This document shows, in pieces, positions 39,644 through 48,897 of a DNA stretch of 64,000 nt; the first letter of the stretch is position 1, and each line of letters starts with the position of its first letter. Source of the DNA: UBA11740 sp049273695. GTDB lineage: Bacteria; Acidobacteriota; Blastocatellia; Pyrinomonadales; Pyrinomonadaceae. The stretch covers positions 1 to 64,000 of the forward strand of contig JBASRE010000033.1 in assembly GCA_049273695.1 (NCBI GenBank), read 5' to 3'. Position numbers and translations under genes: made by a program. The notes below the pieces were generated by a model that was not told the DNA's origin, did no database searches, and saw nothing but the letters and a program-made list of their open reading frames with translations.

Positions 39644-42532
39644 CTACGCTAATTCAAATGCCATTTCTTCGATCTCAATCGCTTCGGCGGCGCGATTGCT
39701 CGACTGATCGTTCGCGTCTTGTTCATAACCTCGATCTAGTTCAAGCGTTTCGCGACGCTCGGCATCGTAAGGGTTCGACTGATCGTCTAATTCCTTTCGG
39801 TGTTGTGTTGACTGCGCTACAGCTTCAACAGCCATTTCCTTATCGACCCTTCGATCAAGCGCGCCTCTGAGTTCTTCAATTGAGTTCGTGTAGATGATCG
39901 CGTCTTCTCGGGCTCGCGAGACGGCGACGTAGCCCATGCGGTCATTTAACAAGATACGGGACTCGCTCGTGTCCGCGTTGATTAGGACTCGATCAACGGT
40001 CGTTCCCTGCGACGAGTGACTGGTGACAGCATAACCGTGATCTAGGTGACGAAACTTCTCCGTCTCGAAACCGACTTCTCGGCCACTATCGAGCTTTACC
40101 GTCATTTCTTCGTCGCCGATCTTCGCGATAGTTGCTAACTCACCATTAGCGATTCGCTTTTCGGTAAATGGCGCTCGAAATTGAATGCGGTCGCCCTCCG
40201 CGAATTCACGTTCGGCTTCGCGATAGACGCTCACACCTGAAAGCCGCTGCGGGTTGTAAGTGAGTTCGCGTCCGTTTTCGAAGTGAACTGTGATCTCATT
40301 CTCTTGGTGATTCTTCGCGGTTACGAGGGCATATTCGCCAACTTCGACGCCGTACACCTTGCTCGCCCGGTTGTATCGGATGATGTCTTCACCCGGCACA
40401 TAGGCATTCGCAAAGGTGCGCTCCGTTCCTGTCATGTCAGGACGATTCACATAGACCGTCATTTGGTGATCGTCGCGGCTGACTCTCCCCTCACGCTGAA
40501 GCTGGCGATGAATGAGCGAGTTAAGTTGAACGCGCTCCCGATTACGCGGCGAGACTACCAGCGTGTTGTCGGGATTTTCGCAGAATGCGCTGGCGATTGT
40601 TGTCAATCTCTGCTTTGCATTGACGATCTCAACGATCCGTCCTTGTCGTTCAAGACTGTCGATCGCTTCGCGCATTTCCCTGGCTGAGAGTTTCTCAACA
40701 GTGCGCTTCAATTCTGGCTTGCGTTGGCGAACGATCTCACTAAGTTTGACCGTCGCCATTCCATGCTTTTGAAACTGCTCGAAGGGTGTTCCTGCTTCGA
40801 CCGCTTGATGTTGTCGGCTGTCGCCAACAAGTAACACTTTGTCCTGGGTCTCAAGGCGAGCGAAGAACTTGTGAAGGTTCCTTGTGCTGGCGAGTGAACT
40901 CTCATCTAACACGAAAAGACGATTGTTATTCTTGGGTGCTTCCGGTCGCCGGCGGATGAATTTCTGTAGCGTCTCGGACTGGATGCCGCTTTCCGCGAGT
41001 TGCTTGGTCGCGCGCGTCGTCGGCGCAAACCCGCGCACTTCGTATCCTTCCTTCTCTGCTGCTTCTCTCAGAACCGATAGGCCTGTGGTCTTGCCTGTGC
41101 CCGCGCCTCCTTGCAAACCAATGATTTGATCTCGACTCGTGAGGATCTGCTCAACTGCTGCGCGTTGGTTGTCATTCAATCTGAGTTGTTGTCTTTCGGC
41201 GATAGCGTCAACCGTCTGCCGTGCCTCGTTGCCAACGATCGGGAGGTGTCGCCCTTGACCGTCCAGCATGGCTTGAATGTTGGACTTTTCCATTTCCAAC
41301 ATTCGCTGCGTTGTTGCCTCGCGTGGTTTCCGTTCGCGGATGATCTCAACGAATTCGCCCCGCTCGATGCGTTGGTGAAGCTCGCTTGCGACTGCTTCGT
41401 ATGTGGTTAACCCTATGTTGCGCCGCAGCGCATCGGCCATCACTTTGCGCATATCAGTGACGGCCTCGCGCTCGGTTGCGTTGTCACGACCAAACGTTAC
41501 GGCTTCTTGCGCCCGTTTCGTGATCTCATCCTGAGAGAGACGCATACCGCCACGCTCGATAGCTTCCCGCACAATTCGTTTGGCCTGGTTGTCATAACGA
41601 GCATCCATCTCTAACGCTCGCTGTCTCATTTCTGCGTGGTCGTATCGTTTGCTGGCTCGGTTCGTTCTGGCTGCAGCTTGATTGAGCCCTGCGCCTTCTT
41701 TCACGGTGGCGCCCTCCTGCTCAAGTCGCTCTTTCATCTGCTGAGCTTCTTTGCGAACTTCTTCACGTCGCGGACTAGCCTCTTGCAGATACTCCTTGCT
41801 GAAGCCCTTTATCTCCGGCGCTCCGGTGCGTTGATCTACTCCGATTTGATAACCGAGACCCTGTAACTTCTCAGCTAAATGGGTTCTATAGATCGCGGTG
41901 GCAAACTGCTGAGTTCGATAAAGCTCAAGCGGCTGAACTGATCTGATCTTTCCTTCGTCAGTCTTCGTCAGATTCATAATCACGACATGAGTATGAAGCT
42001 GCGGCGCAGCATAGCCGGTTTCGTGATCTGGCCGCGCCGCCGTATGTTCGAATTGGGCGGCAATCATCTTGCCGGTAGTGATCGCCGGTTTGTTCCCGCC
42101 GCCTCGGGCTTGTATGTATCCCTCAAAAACTTCCAAGGCCTTTTCTACGCTTTCTCGATGCGCAATTCTTACTCGTTCGTCGTCGCCAACCAACGCCGCA
42201 AGAGAAACGGATTTGGGCGCGCTGAAGGTCGCATCCCAACCGGCTCGGTGTTCGCTCGTAGTGATCTCTTCGCCGTAGTTGTTGACTGACTCCCTAGAGG
42301 GAACAAAGCGAATAAGTTGCTCGCCAGTGTGCGGGTCCTGACCGGCCACGAGCCGCGCATACTGTTCGCTCGTCACTTCGCCGGTCAGACCCCACTCCTC
42401 AGCCAAGCGGCCAATCCAGTTACCGTTTACCTCACCGTGTTCGCTGTAATAGTTCTCCTTCTTGTTGGCATAGTCCTGCTGGTAGTAGGTCTGGGCTTGG
42501 CCCGCTGACAGCGCATTACTCATCGTCATCAT
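39644..42532 (-). CDS. MobF-family conjugative relaxase (TrwC/TraI type, with helicase domain)
   Basis: A 962-residue relaxase that nicks the transfer strand at oriT and unwinds it. The N-terminal MobF domain has tyrosines near 16-17 (TYYQQDY) and 28-29, and the three-His metal site (His163 in FEHTA, His180 and His182 in QLHTHV). The C-terminal two thirds is a RecD/TraI-like superfamily 1 helicase. Its motifs are Walker A GLQGGAGTGKTT, DESSLASTRNLHKF, GDSRQHQAVEAG, VTSHSSQGTTVDRV and SRAREDAIIYT. Eleven bases separate it from the coupling-protein gene upstream, so the pair is one transcription unit. A relaxase together with an integrase shows the region is a mobile element. Confidence 0.95.
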   Translation of the reverse strand: MMTMSNALSAGQAQTYYQQDYANKKENYYSEHGEVNGNWIGRLAEEWGLTGEVTSEQYARLVAGQDPHTGEQLIRFVPSRESVNNYGEEITTSEHRAGWDATFSAPKSVSLAALVGDDERVRIAHRESVEKALEVFEGYIQARGGGNKPAITTGKMIAAQFEHTAARPDHETGYAAPQLHTHVVIMNLTKTDEGKIRSVQPLELYRTQQFATAIYRTHLAEKLQGLGYQIGVDQRTGAPEIKGFSKEYLQEASPRREEVRKEAQQMKERLEQEGATVKEGAGLNQAAARTNRASKRYDHAEMRQRALEMDARYDNQAKRIVREAIERGGMRLSQDEITKRAQEAVTFGRDNATEREAVTDMRKVMADALRRNIGLTTYEAVASELHQRIERGEFVEIIRERKPREATTQRMLEMEKSNIQAMLDGQGRHLPIVGNEARQTVDAIAERQQLRLNDNQRAAVEQILTSRDQIIGLQGGAGTGKTTGLSVLREAAEKEGYEVRGFAPTTRATKQLAESGIQSETLQKFIRRRPEAPKNNNRLFVLDESSLASTRNLHKFFARLETQDKVLLVGDSRQHQAVEAGTPFEQFQKHGMATVKLSEIVRQRKPELKRTVEKLSAREMREAIDSLERQGRIVEIVNAKQRLTTIASAFCENPDNTLVVSPRNRERVQLNSLIHRQLQREGRVSRDDHQMTVYVNRPDMTGTERTFANAYVPGEDIIRYNRASKVYGVEVGEYALVTAKNHQENEITVHFENGRELTYNPQRLSGVSVYREAEREFAEGDRIQFRAPFTEKRIANGELATIAKIGDEEMTVKLDSGREVGFETEKFRHLDHGYAVTSHSSQGTTVDRVLINADTSESRILLNDRMGYVAVSRAREDAIIYTNSIEELRGALDRRVDKEMAVEAVAQSTQHRKELDDQSNPYDAERRETLELDRGYEQDANDQSSNRAAEAIEIEEMAFELA

Positions 42533-42543
42533 GGCGATTCACC

Positions 42544-44586
42544 TTAGAAGCCGATATCAAGGTCATCGATCATTTCCGATGTGATCTCAGTAATGTGTTT
42601 GCCGTTTCCATTTCCATTTGCGCCAACGATCGAAGCGCTACCCACAAGCTTGGGCGGCTGCTTCTTGAGTTCCTTCTGAATAACGGGCTTGCGCGGGCGC
42701 GGAATGAATGACGGTGCAACCTGTGGGCGATCTATTGGCTCGATTTGAAAAGGGACTACTGAGTCCGCATATTTCCAATAGCCGTGCAGATTCGGCAACG
42801 CCATGATCTGCTCTTTACTAACAACTAATCGACGCTCAGTGAATGTCGAGTAGTTGATTGAGTCTCTACCGTTGGCCTGCACCGTTGCCGTCGTGCCGAC
42901 TCGTGGTCGCTCTTTCTCTTCTTCACCAATCAGTTCTGAGACCCAGCGAGCCGAATCCGGCTCGTTACAGCGAAACAAACCCTTGGTGTGAGACGAAGCG
43001 AGCATTGTGGCCGAGCCACGGCCATAGTGTTCCTCGAACTGCGCCTTGTTCTGCGTTCCGAGCACTATCTTGACGCGATACTTCCGCGCTTCGACCAACG
43101 TGGTTTTGAGAATCGGCAGATGCTTCAGGGAATGGACTTCATCAATCAGCATCCAACAAGCGCGGCGTCCAGAAACGCTGTAGGAAGATCCAAGTAGGTT
43201 TGCTAATAGGATGTTTATCCAGGCCGCGTGTAATCGGCGTAACGATTCACGTGTGCCATGGGTAGAGGTTATGAAGATGCAACCTTCGCGGCGTCTGGCC
43301 CACTTGTACAAACTCAGCCAGCGTTTGGGATTCTCTTCCGAAGGCGGCAGTAGCTTGAAGGACTCGCCTACTTCTGAGAGTGTCGCTAGCACTCCACCTC
43401 TTTGTGCCTTGGCATCTCTGCCGATCAGGTGCGCGTGTTCGGTTCCCGCAACACAGTAGTCAATGAGTTCCTCATCAGTCAGCATTTCCACTAATCGCTC
43501 GGGCGTGGGGTTGAATTTCAGCGTCTGGGCGAAGATGCTGCGCGCGCCTTTGATAAAGAATTGAGTATTTGGCGCGAGATGATCGGGATAGGGGAAAAAG
43601 CTTTCGGCGATGAACTGGCGCTCTGGGGCGTTGGTCTCGGCATCTGCGCCGCCGATTTCATATGCAGGCATCCAGAACGGACAGCGAGCGTCAAGCGGAT
43701 TCAGAACAATATCTGTCCGTGGATTGAAGTGCGCTGCAATGAACTCGCCTGCGGGGTCGTAACAAAGAACTCCTTCTCCGGAATGACGTTCCTTGATCTG
43801 GTCTAATAGCTGGTGAATAACCTGGCTCTTCCCCGTTCCGGGATCGCCAAGCAGTAGCAGCCCTTCGTTTTCTTCCGTGAGCGGTACAGTTAACTTGCAA
43901 CTGCGCCGTTTCCCTTGAAAGACGGTTAGTCCGTAACCGAGATGTTTGCGATGTTCGCGAGCGTAGGCTCTAGGTAGAAGCTCGCGGGTCCCTCTGAGTG
44001 GCTCGCCTTTCAGGTAGCGCTGCTGGGCGAACGTATCGAGTGCGAGCAAGGCTAGAAGTCCGCTGATGAAAATTACGGTCGCGCCTAACCATGCCGAACG
44101 CCAGATAGCGGGAATGCTTTGGTCGTCGTAGATGGTCGTCTTTAGCCACTCATACGCCTGCTTATCTTCGGCTATCGATTCTTCCCAGAAGAGTCTCTTC
44201 GCCGGTATGCCCTCTCTGGTTTGAAAGAGCGGGTAATGACGAGCATCAAATTTAATCCGCCGATTCTCGTCCAAAACCGGTTCTACTATCAGATCGGTTG
44301 CGGCAGACTTTTGTTCTTTGCCGTTTGGATTGATGAGAATTGCGGATAGCGTTGTGTAGCGCGACTTGGCATTCGGCAGGTAACTTCGGTACGTGCTCTT
44401 CAGATATTGCTTGAAGTAAACACGCTGAAGCGGTGTTAGATTGGGACTGACCCAATATCGATGAATCGCATAGCTGCTCGCGCCAGCGACCGCAAACATA
44501 AGCGCTGCATAAACACAGATTCTTCGTACCGCATTTTTTCTGAGAGTGCGGCCTTCTTCGGTTAGAAATCCAAGGGTCGTTTTCAT
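42544..44586 (-). CDS. Type IV coupling protein (TraD/TrwB, VirD4-like ATPase)
   Basis: A 680-residue inner-membrane ATPase that brings the relaxosome to a type IV secretion channel. Two transmembrane helices lie at about 28-45 and 172-192. The RecA-like motor has Walker A GDPGTGKSQ (near 250) and Walker B CWMLIDEVHSL (near 480), a VLCYDPAGEF segment and the GTQNKAQFEEHYG motif. The tail is Lys/Pro-rich and ends with EMIDDLDIGF, acidic as expected for relaxosome contacts. It is directly upstream of the MobF relaxase. No mating-pair-formation (VirB-type) genes are in the window, so it may use a helper system or the rest may lie beyond 64 kb. Confidence 0.93.
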   Translation of the reverse strand: MKTTLGFLTEEGRTLRKNAVRRICVYAALMFAVAGASSYAIHRYWVSPNLTPLQRVYFKQYLKSTYRSYLPNAKSRYTTLSAILINPNGKEQKSAATDLIVEPVLDENRRIKFDARHYPLFQTREGIPAKRLFWEESIAEDKQAYEWLKTTIYDDQSIPAIWRSAWLGATVIFISGLLALLALDTFAQQRYLKGEPLRGTRELLPRAYAREHRKHLGYGLTVFQGKRRSCKLTVPLTEENEGLLLLGDPGTGKSQVIHQLLDQIKERHSGEGVLCYDPAGEFIAAHFNPRTDIVLNPLDARCPFWMPAYEIGGADAETNAPERQFIAESFFPYPDHLAPNTQFFIKGARSIFAQTLKFNPTPERLVEMLTDEELIDYCVAGTEHAHLIGRDAKAQRGGVLATLSEVGESFKLLPPSEENPKRWLSLYKWARRREGCIFITSTHGTRESLRRLHAAWINILLANLLGSSYSVSGRRACWMLIDEVHSLKHLPILKTTLVEARKYRVKIVLGTQNKAQFEEHYGRGSATMLASSHTKGLFRCNEPDSARWVSELIGEEEKERPRVGTTATVQANGRDSINYSTFTERRLVVSKEQIMALPNLHGYWKYADSVVPFQIEPIDRPQVAPSFIPRPRKPVIQKELKKQPPKLVGSASIVGANGNGNGKHITEITSEMIDDLDIGF

Positions 44587-46279
44587 GACAGACTAACTCC
44601 TTCCTCCAAACGAGGATTTTTCGATGTGTTCAGTTGGCGGCGTAGAGGGATTTTGGCGGACCAAATACTCTCGCCGGTGGGACCGGAGACTTTCTCCGGC
44701 GTTTAAGAAGACGGCAGAGCCGTCGCGAAATTCCAGTCGGGCTGGAACTTCTATTGAAGAGATTAGGGACTTAAAGTCATAGTTTTTTCTGAGACTGTTT
44801 AGTTAACCTCACCTACTCGACAACAATATTTTTGATAAAGAAACCCCTATAGGTATTGACGGCACAAATCGCGTTTTCCTCGTAATAGACTGCAAATAAT
44901 TGGTTTTTGGCACGCCGAAAGCTCGTCTTTCCTTGCTTCTGGTCCTCCCTGTCTAGCGTCATGCAGCTTCGTTACCGTCCTTGTCCGCGTTCCTCAAGAA
45001 TATGCCTTACAAATCTCGTTCCCTTACTATCGGTAGACGGGAGACTCGTGCTGAAATTCCAGTCACACCAGAATTCATTTTCAAAGGCTGTTGCCATCTA
45101 CTAAAGACGCGACAATTCGACAGAAATTCCGGGTCAACGAATTTATTTTCACAGCACTCCTGGCGACTTGCGATTCGCTGATTCGCTTCTGGAATGATCA
45201 TTCGATTCTGCATCGTCAGACTCCATACCATTTGTTTCGCGCAACGCTTTCAAGCCCTCGTTAGTTGCGCTGTTTACCTTCTGAGCAAGGACTAGGCCAC
45301 AAGGCAAACCTCAATAAAACATCGCTTCCGACGATGCGTAAGGGTGCCGCCGCGTGGTTGGGTGGCAACACTCACTACCTAATCTGCTTGACTTCGAATC
45401 GATGAGCAGCCCACCGTCATCGGCGTGGACTTTAGGGGCCAGTGCCCTTGGACTTTTGTCCTCGACTTCATGATCATCATCAAATCTCTGACTTGGCCTT
45501 TCCTTCGGGCTACCTACCTTAATCCTCTCGTTCGGGGCGCTCCTTTTAGCCGCTTTGCAAAGAATGGGCCAGACGATCCTGCGGCGGCGGTTTCTAATAA
45601 AACCCCTACCTTTCGCAACGCTTTTATCCTCCTCAATGAGGGCTACGTCGTAGTTCGACAACAAACATCTATTGGATCGCCTGACCTTGGGGGGCGCTCC
45701 TGTCTCCGCGAGAAGGCCTTCTGTATGTAATATCCAACAGCCCTGCTACCGCCCACGGCTAGAGCCAACGTCGGGATTCCGATGCTAGGTTGAATGATCG
45801 GTTCGGAGAACCAGTTCGGGTTTAGCGAGCGGGCGTGTGGACTCTCGCTGTCAGCCTTCGGGGTGAGCAAATGATCGCAGGACTGTCCGTTACTCTGTGG
45901 CTCACGCGTCGAGAAAGGGACACTTCGTTCCACCAGTCTCTTTCTTGAGAGTGTCCGAACTTCCACCCTTGTGGTGTCCGAACCTCGGGGGTTCCGGGCT
46001 GCCTGGTTGGCGCGGTGTTCCAAAAAGGCACTCCCTTTTTACAAGAAGCCACTGGTCCAAATTCAACAAAACGGCGAATCGGATTAAATATAATGTTGAA
46101 AATGGACCACGAGATCTTTTTAAGAATCATCGAGCTTCGGGCCGACGGCACGAAAGAAGGATTTCTTAAACTCCCAGCGGGCCTTTCGTTCTGCGAGCGT
46201 CTTCAGTTAGGCTAATTTCGTCGACAGGCAGTTTGCTCCCATATTTGGCCATCGGTATTTATGATTGAGGAGTCAGGCC
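44587..46279. other. 1.7-kb region without a supportable gene
   Basis: It separates the minus-strand transfer genes from the plus-strand defence genes and probably holds both promoters. It contains a hairpin cluster (44683-44747) and an AT-rich block (44780-44900). GTGTCCGAAC occurs twice near 45950-45985. Several open frames of 60-130 codons overlap each other on both strands, with no ribosome-binding sites or recognisable motifs. A GAGGAG site at 46266-46271 belongs to the next gene. Confidence 0.5.
44683..44747. repeat. Cluster of three short hairpins
   Basis: CCGGAGA-CTT-TCTCCGG, GACGGC-AGA-GCCGTC and TTCCAG-TCGGG-CTGGAA follow each other. It lies about 100 bases upstream of the coupling-protein start. 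The style matches the compound palindromes of the chromosome and part of the reverse-transcriptase leader. Confidence 0.75.
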
Positions 46280-47464
46280 ATGAGAGTTACACCAAAGAAC
46301 CTTACACTTGAAATGATCGAGGACTCTCCCGAAATCCAGAACTGGCTCAATCAGTTTCCAGACAGCGATCGCCTTACGGCTATCGATCTCCTCCTGAAAC
46401 TCGAATTCGTCACGAGAGATGCTTATTCAGAGTGGCTTAAGACAACTCTTTCAGGGCTAACGGAAGAAAAATGTGCTCTATTGGCCGTTCGCAAATTTAG
46501 CAAACTGGAAGACCGTTGCTTATGGGACTCCAGCGGAGAGATGGTAAACCGACCGAGCTCATCACTCGGAAGCGAAGATTTAGTGCGCTCGGTTATCGCC
46601 GGTCTAATGAAATCGAACAAAACACACTTTCTCGATCACCCAAGCTTGAATGAACTACGCCATGGTGAAGTCCACGAAGTAGCGCTGATCGACGATTCAA
46701 TAGGAAGTGGTAAGCGCGTTTCTGATTACATCAAGATCATGCTGACTAACAAGACCTTTCTTAGTTGGTGGAGCTTTGGCTGGCTTCGTTTCCATATCGT
46801 AGCATTCGCCCGAACGAACGAGGCTACACAGATGATTACTGACGAGACGCCTGGCTCCGATCACCCAATCCGCAAACATCCAAAATCGGGAAAGCTTAGT
46901 TTTCGGAGTAAATCAATCTATCCGTTAAGCCGACTTGAACTTCGGTGGGGCAACGAATTTCAACGGATCGTGGACCTATGTTCATCTTACAAAGCAATAC
47001 CTAAAGCTTGGCGGCTGGGTTTTCGCGGTACAATGGCGAACACGGTTTTCTATCACAGTGTTCCCAACAATATTCCCGGTGTGCTCTGGTATGAATCCGA
47101 GAGTTGGGCTCCTCTATTCCCAAGGAGGTCGGTTCCTGAGTGGCTTCCTACTTTGCTGGAAAGAGCAATATCGCCGCCGTTAATGGGTAAGAAAGTATCT
47201 GCGCCATTGCTCGACTTGCTGCGACTAATCAAAAGAGGAATTAGGAATCAAAATAGTCTAGCGCGCTCGTTGGGCGTTGATATCACTTTTTTGCAACAGC
47301 TTCTCATGTCTGGAAGGGAGTCGGGTTTTTTGACATTGGGTAATCGACTAACAAAGGCAGGTGCACAAGTCATTTGGGCAATGCAACAAGGATCTGAGAC
47401 TGATAAGTTCGACAGGTCATTGTACGTGCCCGAAAAATGGTGTGTTGATCGGAGGACTATTTAG
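46280..47464 (+). CDS. Phosphoribosyltransferase-like (PRTase-CE type) protein with C-terminal winged helix
   Basis: Starting at ATG 46280 (GAGGAG site 8 bases before), the product has 394 residues. The centre (about 130-150, HGEVHEVALIDDSIGSGKRV) matches the PRPP-binding loop of type I phosphoribosyltransferases: a hydrophobic strand, two acidic residues, then a GSGK turn. The C terminus (about 305-375, LRLIKRGIRNQNSLARSLGV, then FLTLGNRLTKAG) looks like a winged helix. No signal peptide or membrane segment is present. It ends three bases before the structured leader of a retron-type reverse transcriptase. A retron type with PRTase-like accessory proteins exists in published classifications as I recall, so it is the likely effector. 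The reaction is unknown. Confidence 0.75.
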   Translation: MRVTPKNLTLEMIEDSPEIQNWLNQFPDSDRLTAIDLLLKLEFVTRDAYSEWLKTTLSGLTEEKCALLAVRKFSKLEDRCLWDSSGEMVNRPSSSLGSEDLVRSVIAGLMKSNKTHFLDHPSLNELRHGEVHEVALIDDSIGSGKRVSDYIKIMLTNKTFLSWWSFGWLRFHIVAFARTNEATQMITDETPGSDHPIRKHPKSGKLSFRSKSIYPLSRLELRWGNEFQRIVDLCSSYKAIPKAWRLGFRGTMANTVFYHSVPNNIPGVLWYESESWAPLFPRRSVPEWLPTLLERAISPPLMGKKVSAPLLDLLRLIKRGIRNQNSLARSLGVDITFLQQLLMSGRESGFLTLGNRLTKAGAQVIWAMQQGSETDKFDRSLYVPEKWCVDRRTI

Positions 47465-47466
47465 CC

Positions 47467-47666
47467 GTCTGAAACCAGCGGGACAACCGCCGGAATCAGA
47501 CAGATTCCACGGATGGTTCGCCATCCATGGATGGGGAAGTCGTACAGACTTCTCTGGAAAGAACTGACGCGAAGACGGCTTTGCCGTCCTTGAGCGTCAC
47601 GCCCCATTAACCTTCGGGTGTCTCGGGAGGGCCGCGACGCTCATGGTCCCTTCGGGCCCTAGAAGG
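47467..47666 (+). ncRNA. Candidate retron msr-msd RNA (hairpin-rich leader of the reverse transcriptase)
   Basis: Between the PRTase-like gene and the RT gene are five stem-loops in 200 bases. They are GTCTGA / TCAGAC with inner GCGG / CCGC (47467-47501); CCACGGATGG-TTCG-CCATCCATGG (47507-47530); GAAGTC-GTACA-GACTTC (47536-47552); TGACGC with inner GACGGC-TTT-GCCGTC and GCGTCA (47565-47599); and GGTCCC / GGGCC inside CCTTC / GAAGG (47611-47666). Position and structure fit an msr-msd, but I could not find a convincing a1/a2 pair. Some stems resemble dispersed palindromes elsewhere in this genome. Confidence 0.5.
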
Positions 47667-47674
47667 CGAGGTAA

Positions 47675-48847
47675 ATGGAAACCTGGTCAACACACCAGCT
47701 TTATCAAAACGCGGTCGCGTCGTTGGGATTGGATGCTGCTGCCGACCTAAGACTGTACTCTCAAAAGCTCAGCGCCAAAGGAGTGGCCGTTGTATTTACG
47801 CTGGGGCACTTGGCGAGAATAACTGATGTTAACTATCAATCGCTTCGCGAGTCTGTTAATCGAAGAAGAGAATCTGCTAACTACAGAATGTATGCAGTGA
47901 AGAAACGGTCTGGCGGACGTAGATTCATACATTCCGTTTGCAGTGATTTGTTCAAGGTTCAGCGCTTTATCAATCAAGAGATCCTGCAAAAGTGCATGCC
48001 GCATCCTGCTTCGTTTGCCTTTCACAATTCTGGTGGAATTAGGAAATGTGCGGCAATGCACTGCGGCGCGAAGTGGCTCTTTCAGTCAGATCTAACGGAC
48101 TTCTTCTACAATGTAACTGAAATCGACGCGTATCGGATATTCTCAGAGATAGGGTACAGGCATGTGTTGGCTTTTGAACACGCGAGACTATGCACAACCA
48201 CGCATTTGCCACGATCGCAGATGCGGCGCCTCTACATTGAAGAGTGGGCTTACTTCAGCAAGCATGCTCGCAGGCAGAACGGTGAGGGCCAGGATGACGA
48301 TGTGACAATGCCTTACCCAGCTCGATTCGGCGTCGCTGGTGTATTGCCACAAGGAGCGCCAACGAGTCCAATGCTAAGCAATCTAGCTGCCTCAAAACTT
48401 GACGAGTCGTTACAGAACTTCGCATCGGAGAATGGCTTTGTCTACACACGATATGCTGATGACATTACGTTTTCCGCTAGCGATCCTCCGAAGTGTGTTG
48501 GCAGCATTCACAGAAGCATTGTCCATATCATCAGGAAAAGCGGATTCAAAGAGAACCGCAAGAAGACTCGAATCGCCGGACCGGGATCGAAGAAGGTCGT
48601 GTTGGGCTTGTTGGTCGATGGTGACGAGCCAAGAATCAGCAAAGAAACTTACCGCCGCATTGATCGTCACCTTTACGCCTGCTCAAAGTACGGCTTAGTT
48701 GAAACAGCATCGCATGAGGGTTTTGATTCAGCCTTTGGATTTCACAACCATCTTTCTGGACTCGTAGCCTTCGTCAAAGATGTAGATCACAAACGCTCAG
48801 AGGAGTTCTCTTTACGCCTGAGGCAAATATCAACGCCCTGGTCATAA
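47675..48847 (+). CDS. Retron-type reverse transcriptase
   Basis: A 390-residue RT. The first catalytic Asp is in DLTDFFYN (139-146), the VLPQGAPTSPMLSN motif spans 223-236 and the YADD active site is at 260-263. The retron-specific parts are there in variant form. Region X reads PHPASFAFHNSGG (109-121), in place of the NAXXH-like block. Region Y reads VLGLLVDGDE, in place of the VTG motif. The end (YRRIDRHLYACSKYG and FHNHLSGLVAFVKDVD) matches the retron thumb. A GAAGGCGAGG site precedes ATG 47675. No maturase X/En domain is present, so it is not a group II intron RT. It lies between the PRTase-like gene and an OLD-family nuclease gene, all on the same strand. Confidence 0.9.
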   Translation: METWSTHQLYQNAVASLGLDAAADLRLYSQKLSAKGVAVVFTLGHLARITDVNYQSLRESVNRRRESANYRMYAVKKRSGGRRFIHSVCSDLFKVQRFINQEILQKCMPHPASFAFHNSGGIRKCAAMHCGAKWLFQSDLTDFFYNVTEIDAYRIFSEIGYRHVLAFEHARLCTTTHLPRSQMRRLYIEEWAYFSKHARRQNGEGQDDDVTMPYPARFGVAGVLPQGAPTSPMLSNLAASKLDESLQNFASENGFVYTRYADDITFSASDPPKCVGSIHRSIVHIIRKSGFKENRKKTRIAGPGSKKVVLGLLVDGDEPRISKETYRRIDRHLYACSKYGLVETASHEGFDSAFGFHNHLSGLVAFVKDVDHKRSEEFSLRLRQISTPWS

Positions 48848-48897
48848 GGTCAATGGGCGAGCTTCGGGTTTTCCCTTAAGTCCGTCCCCGATAGGCG

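Noticed and set aside
45311..46215. Open frames on both strands (45311-45664, 45643-46023, 45822-46151 minus; 45425-45730, 46015-46215 plus)
   Set aside because: They overlap each other, have low-complexity or basic composition, and no start signals or known motifs.
47675..48847. Group II intron maturase
   Set aside because: There is no X or endonuclease domain and no intron structure around it; the region Y and thumb are retron-like.
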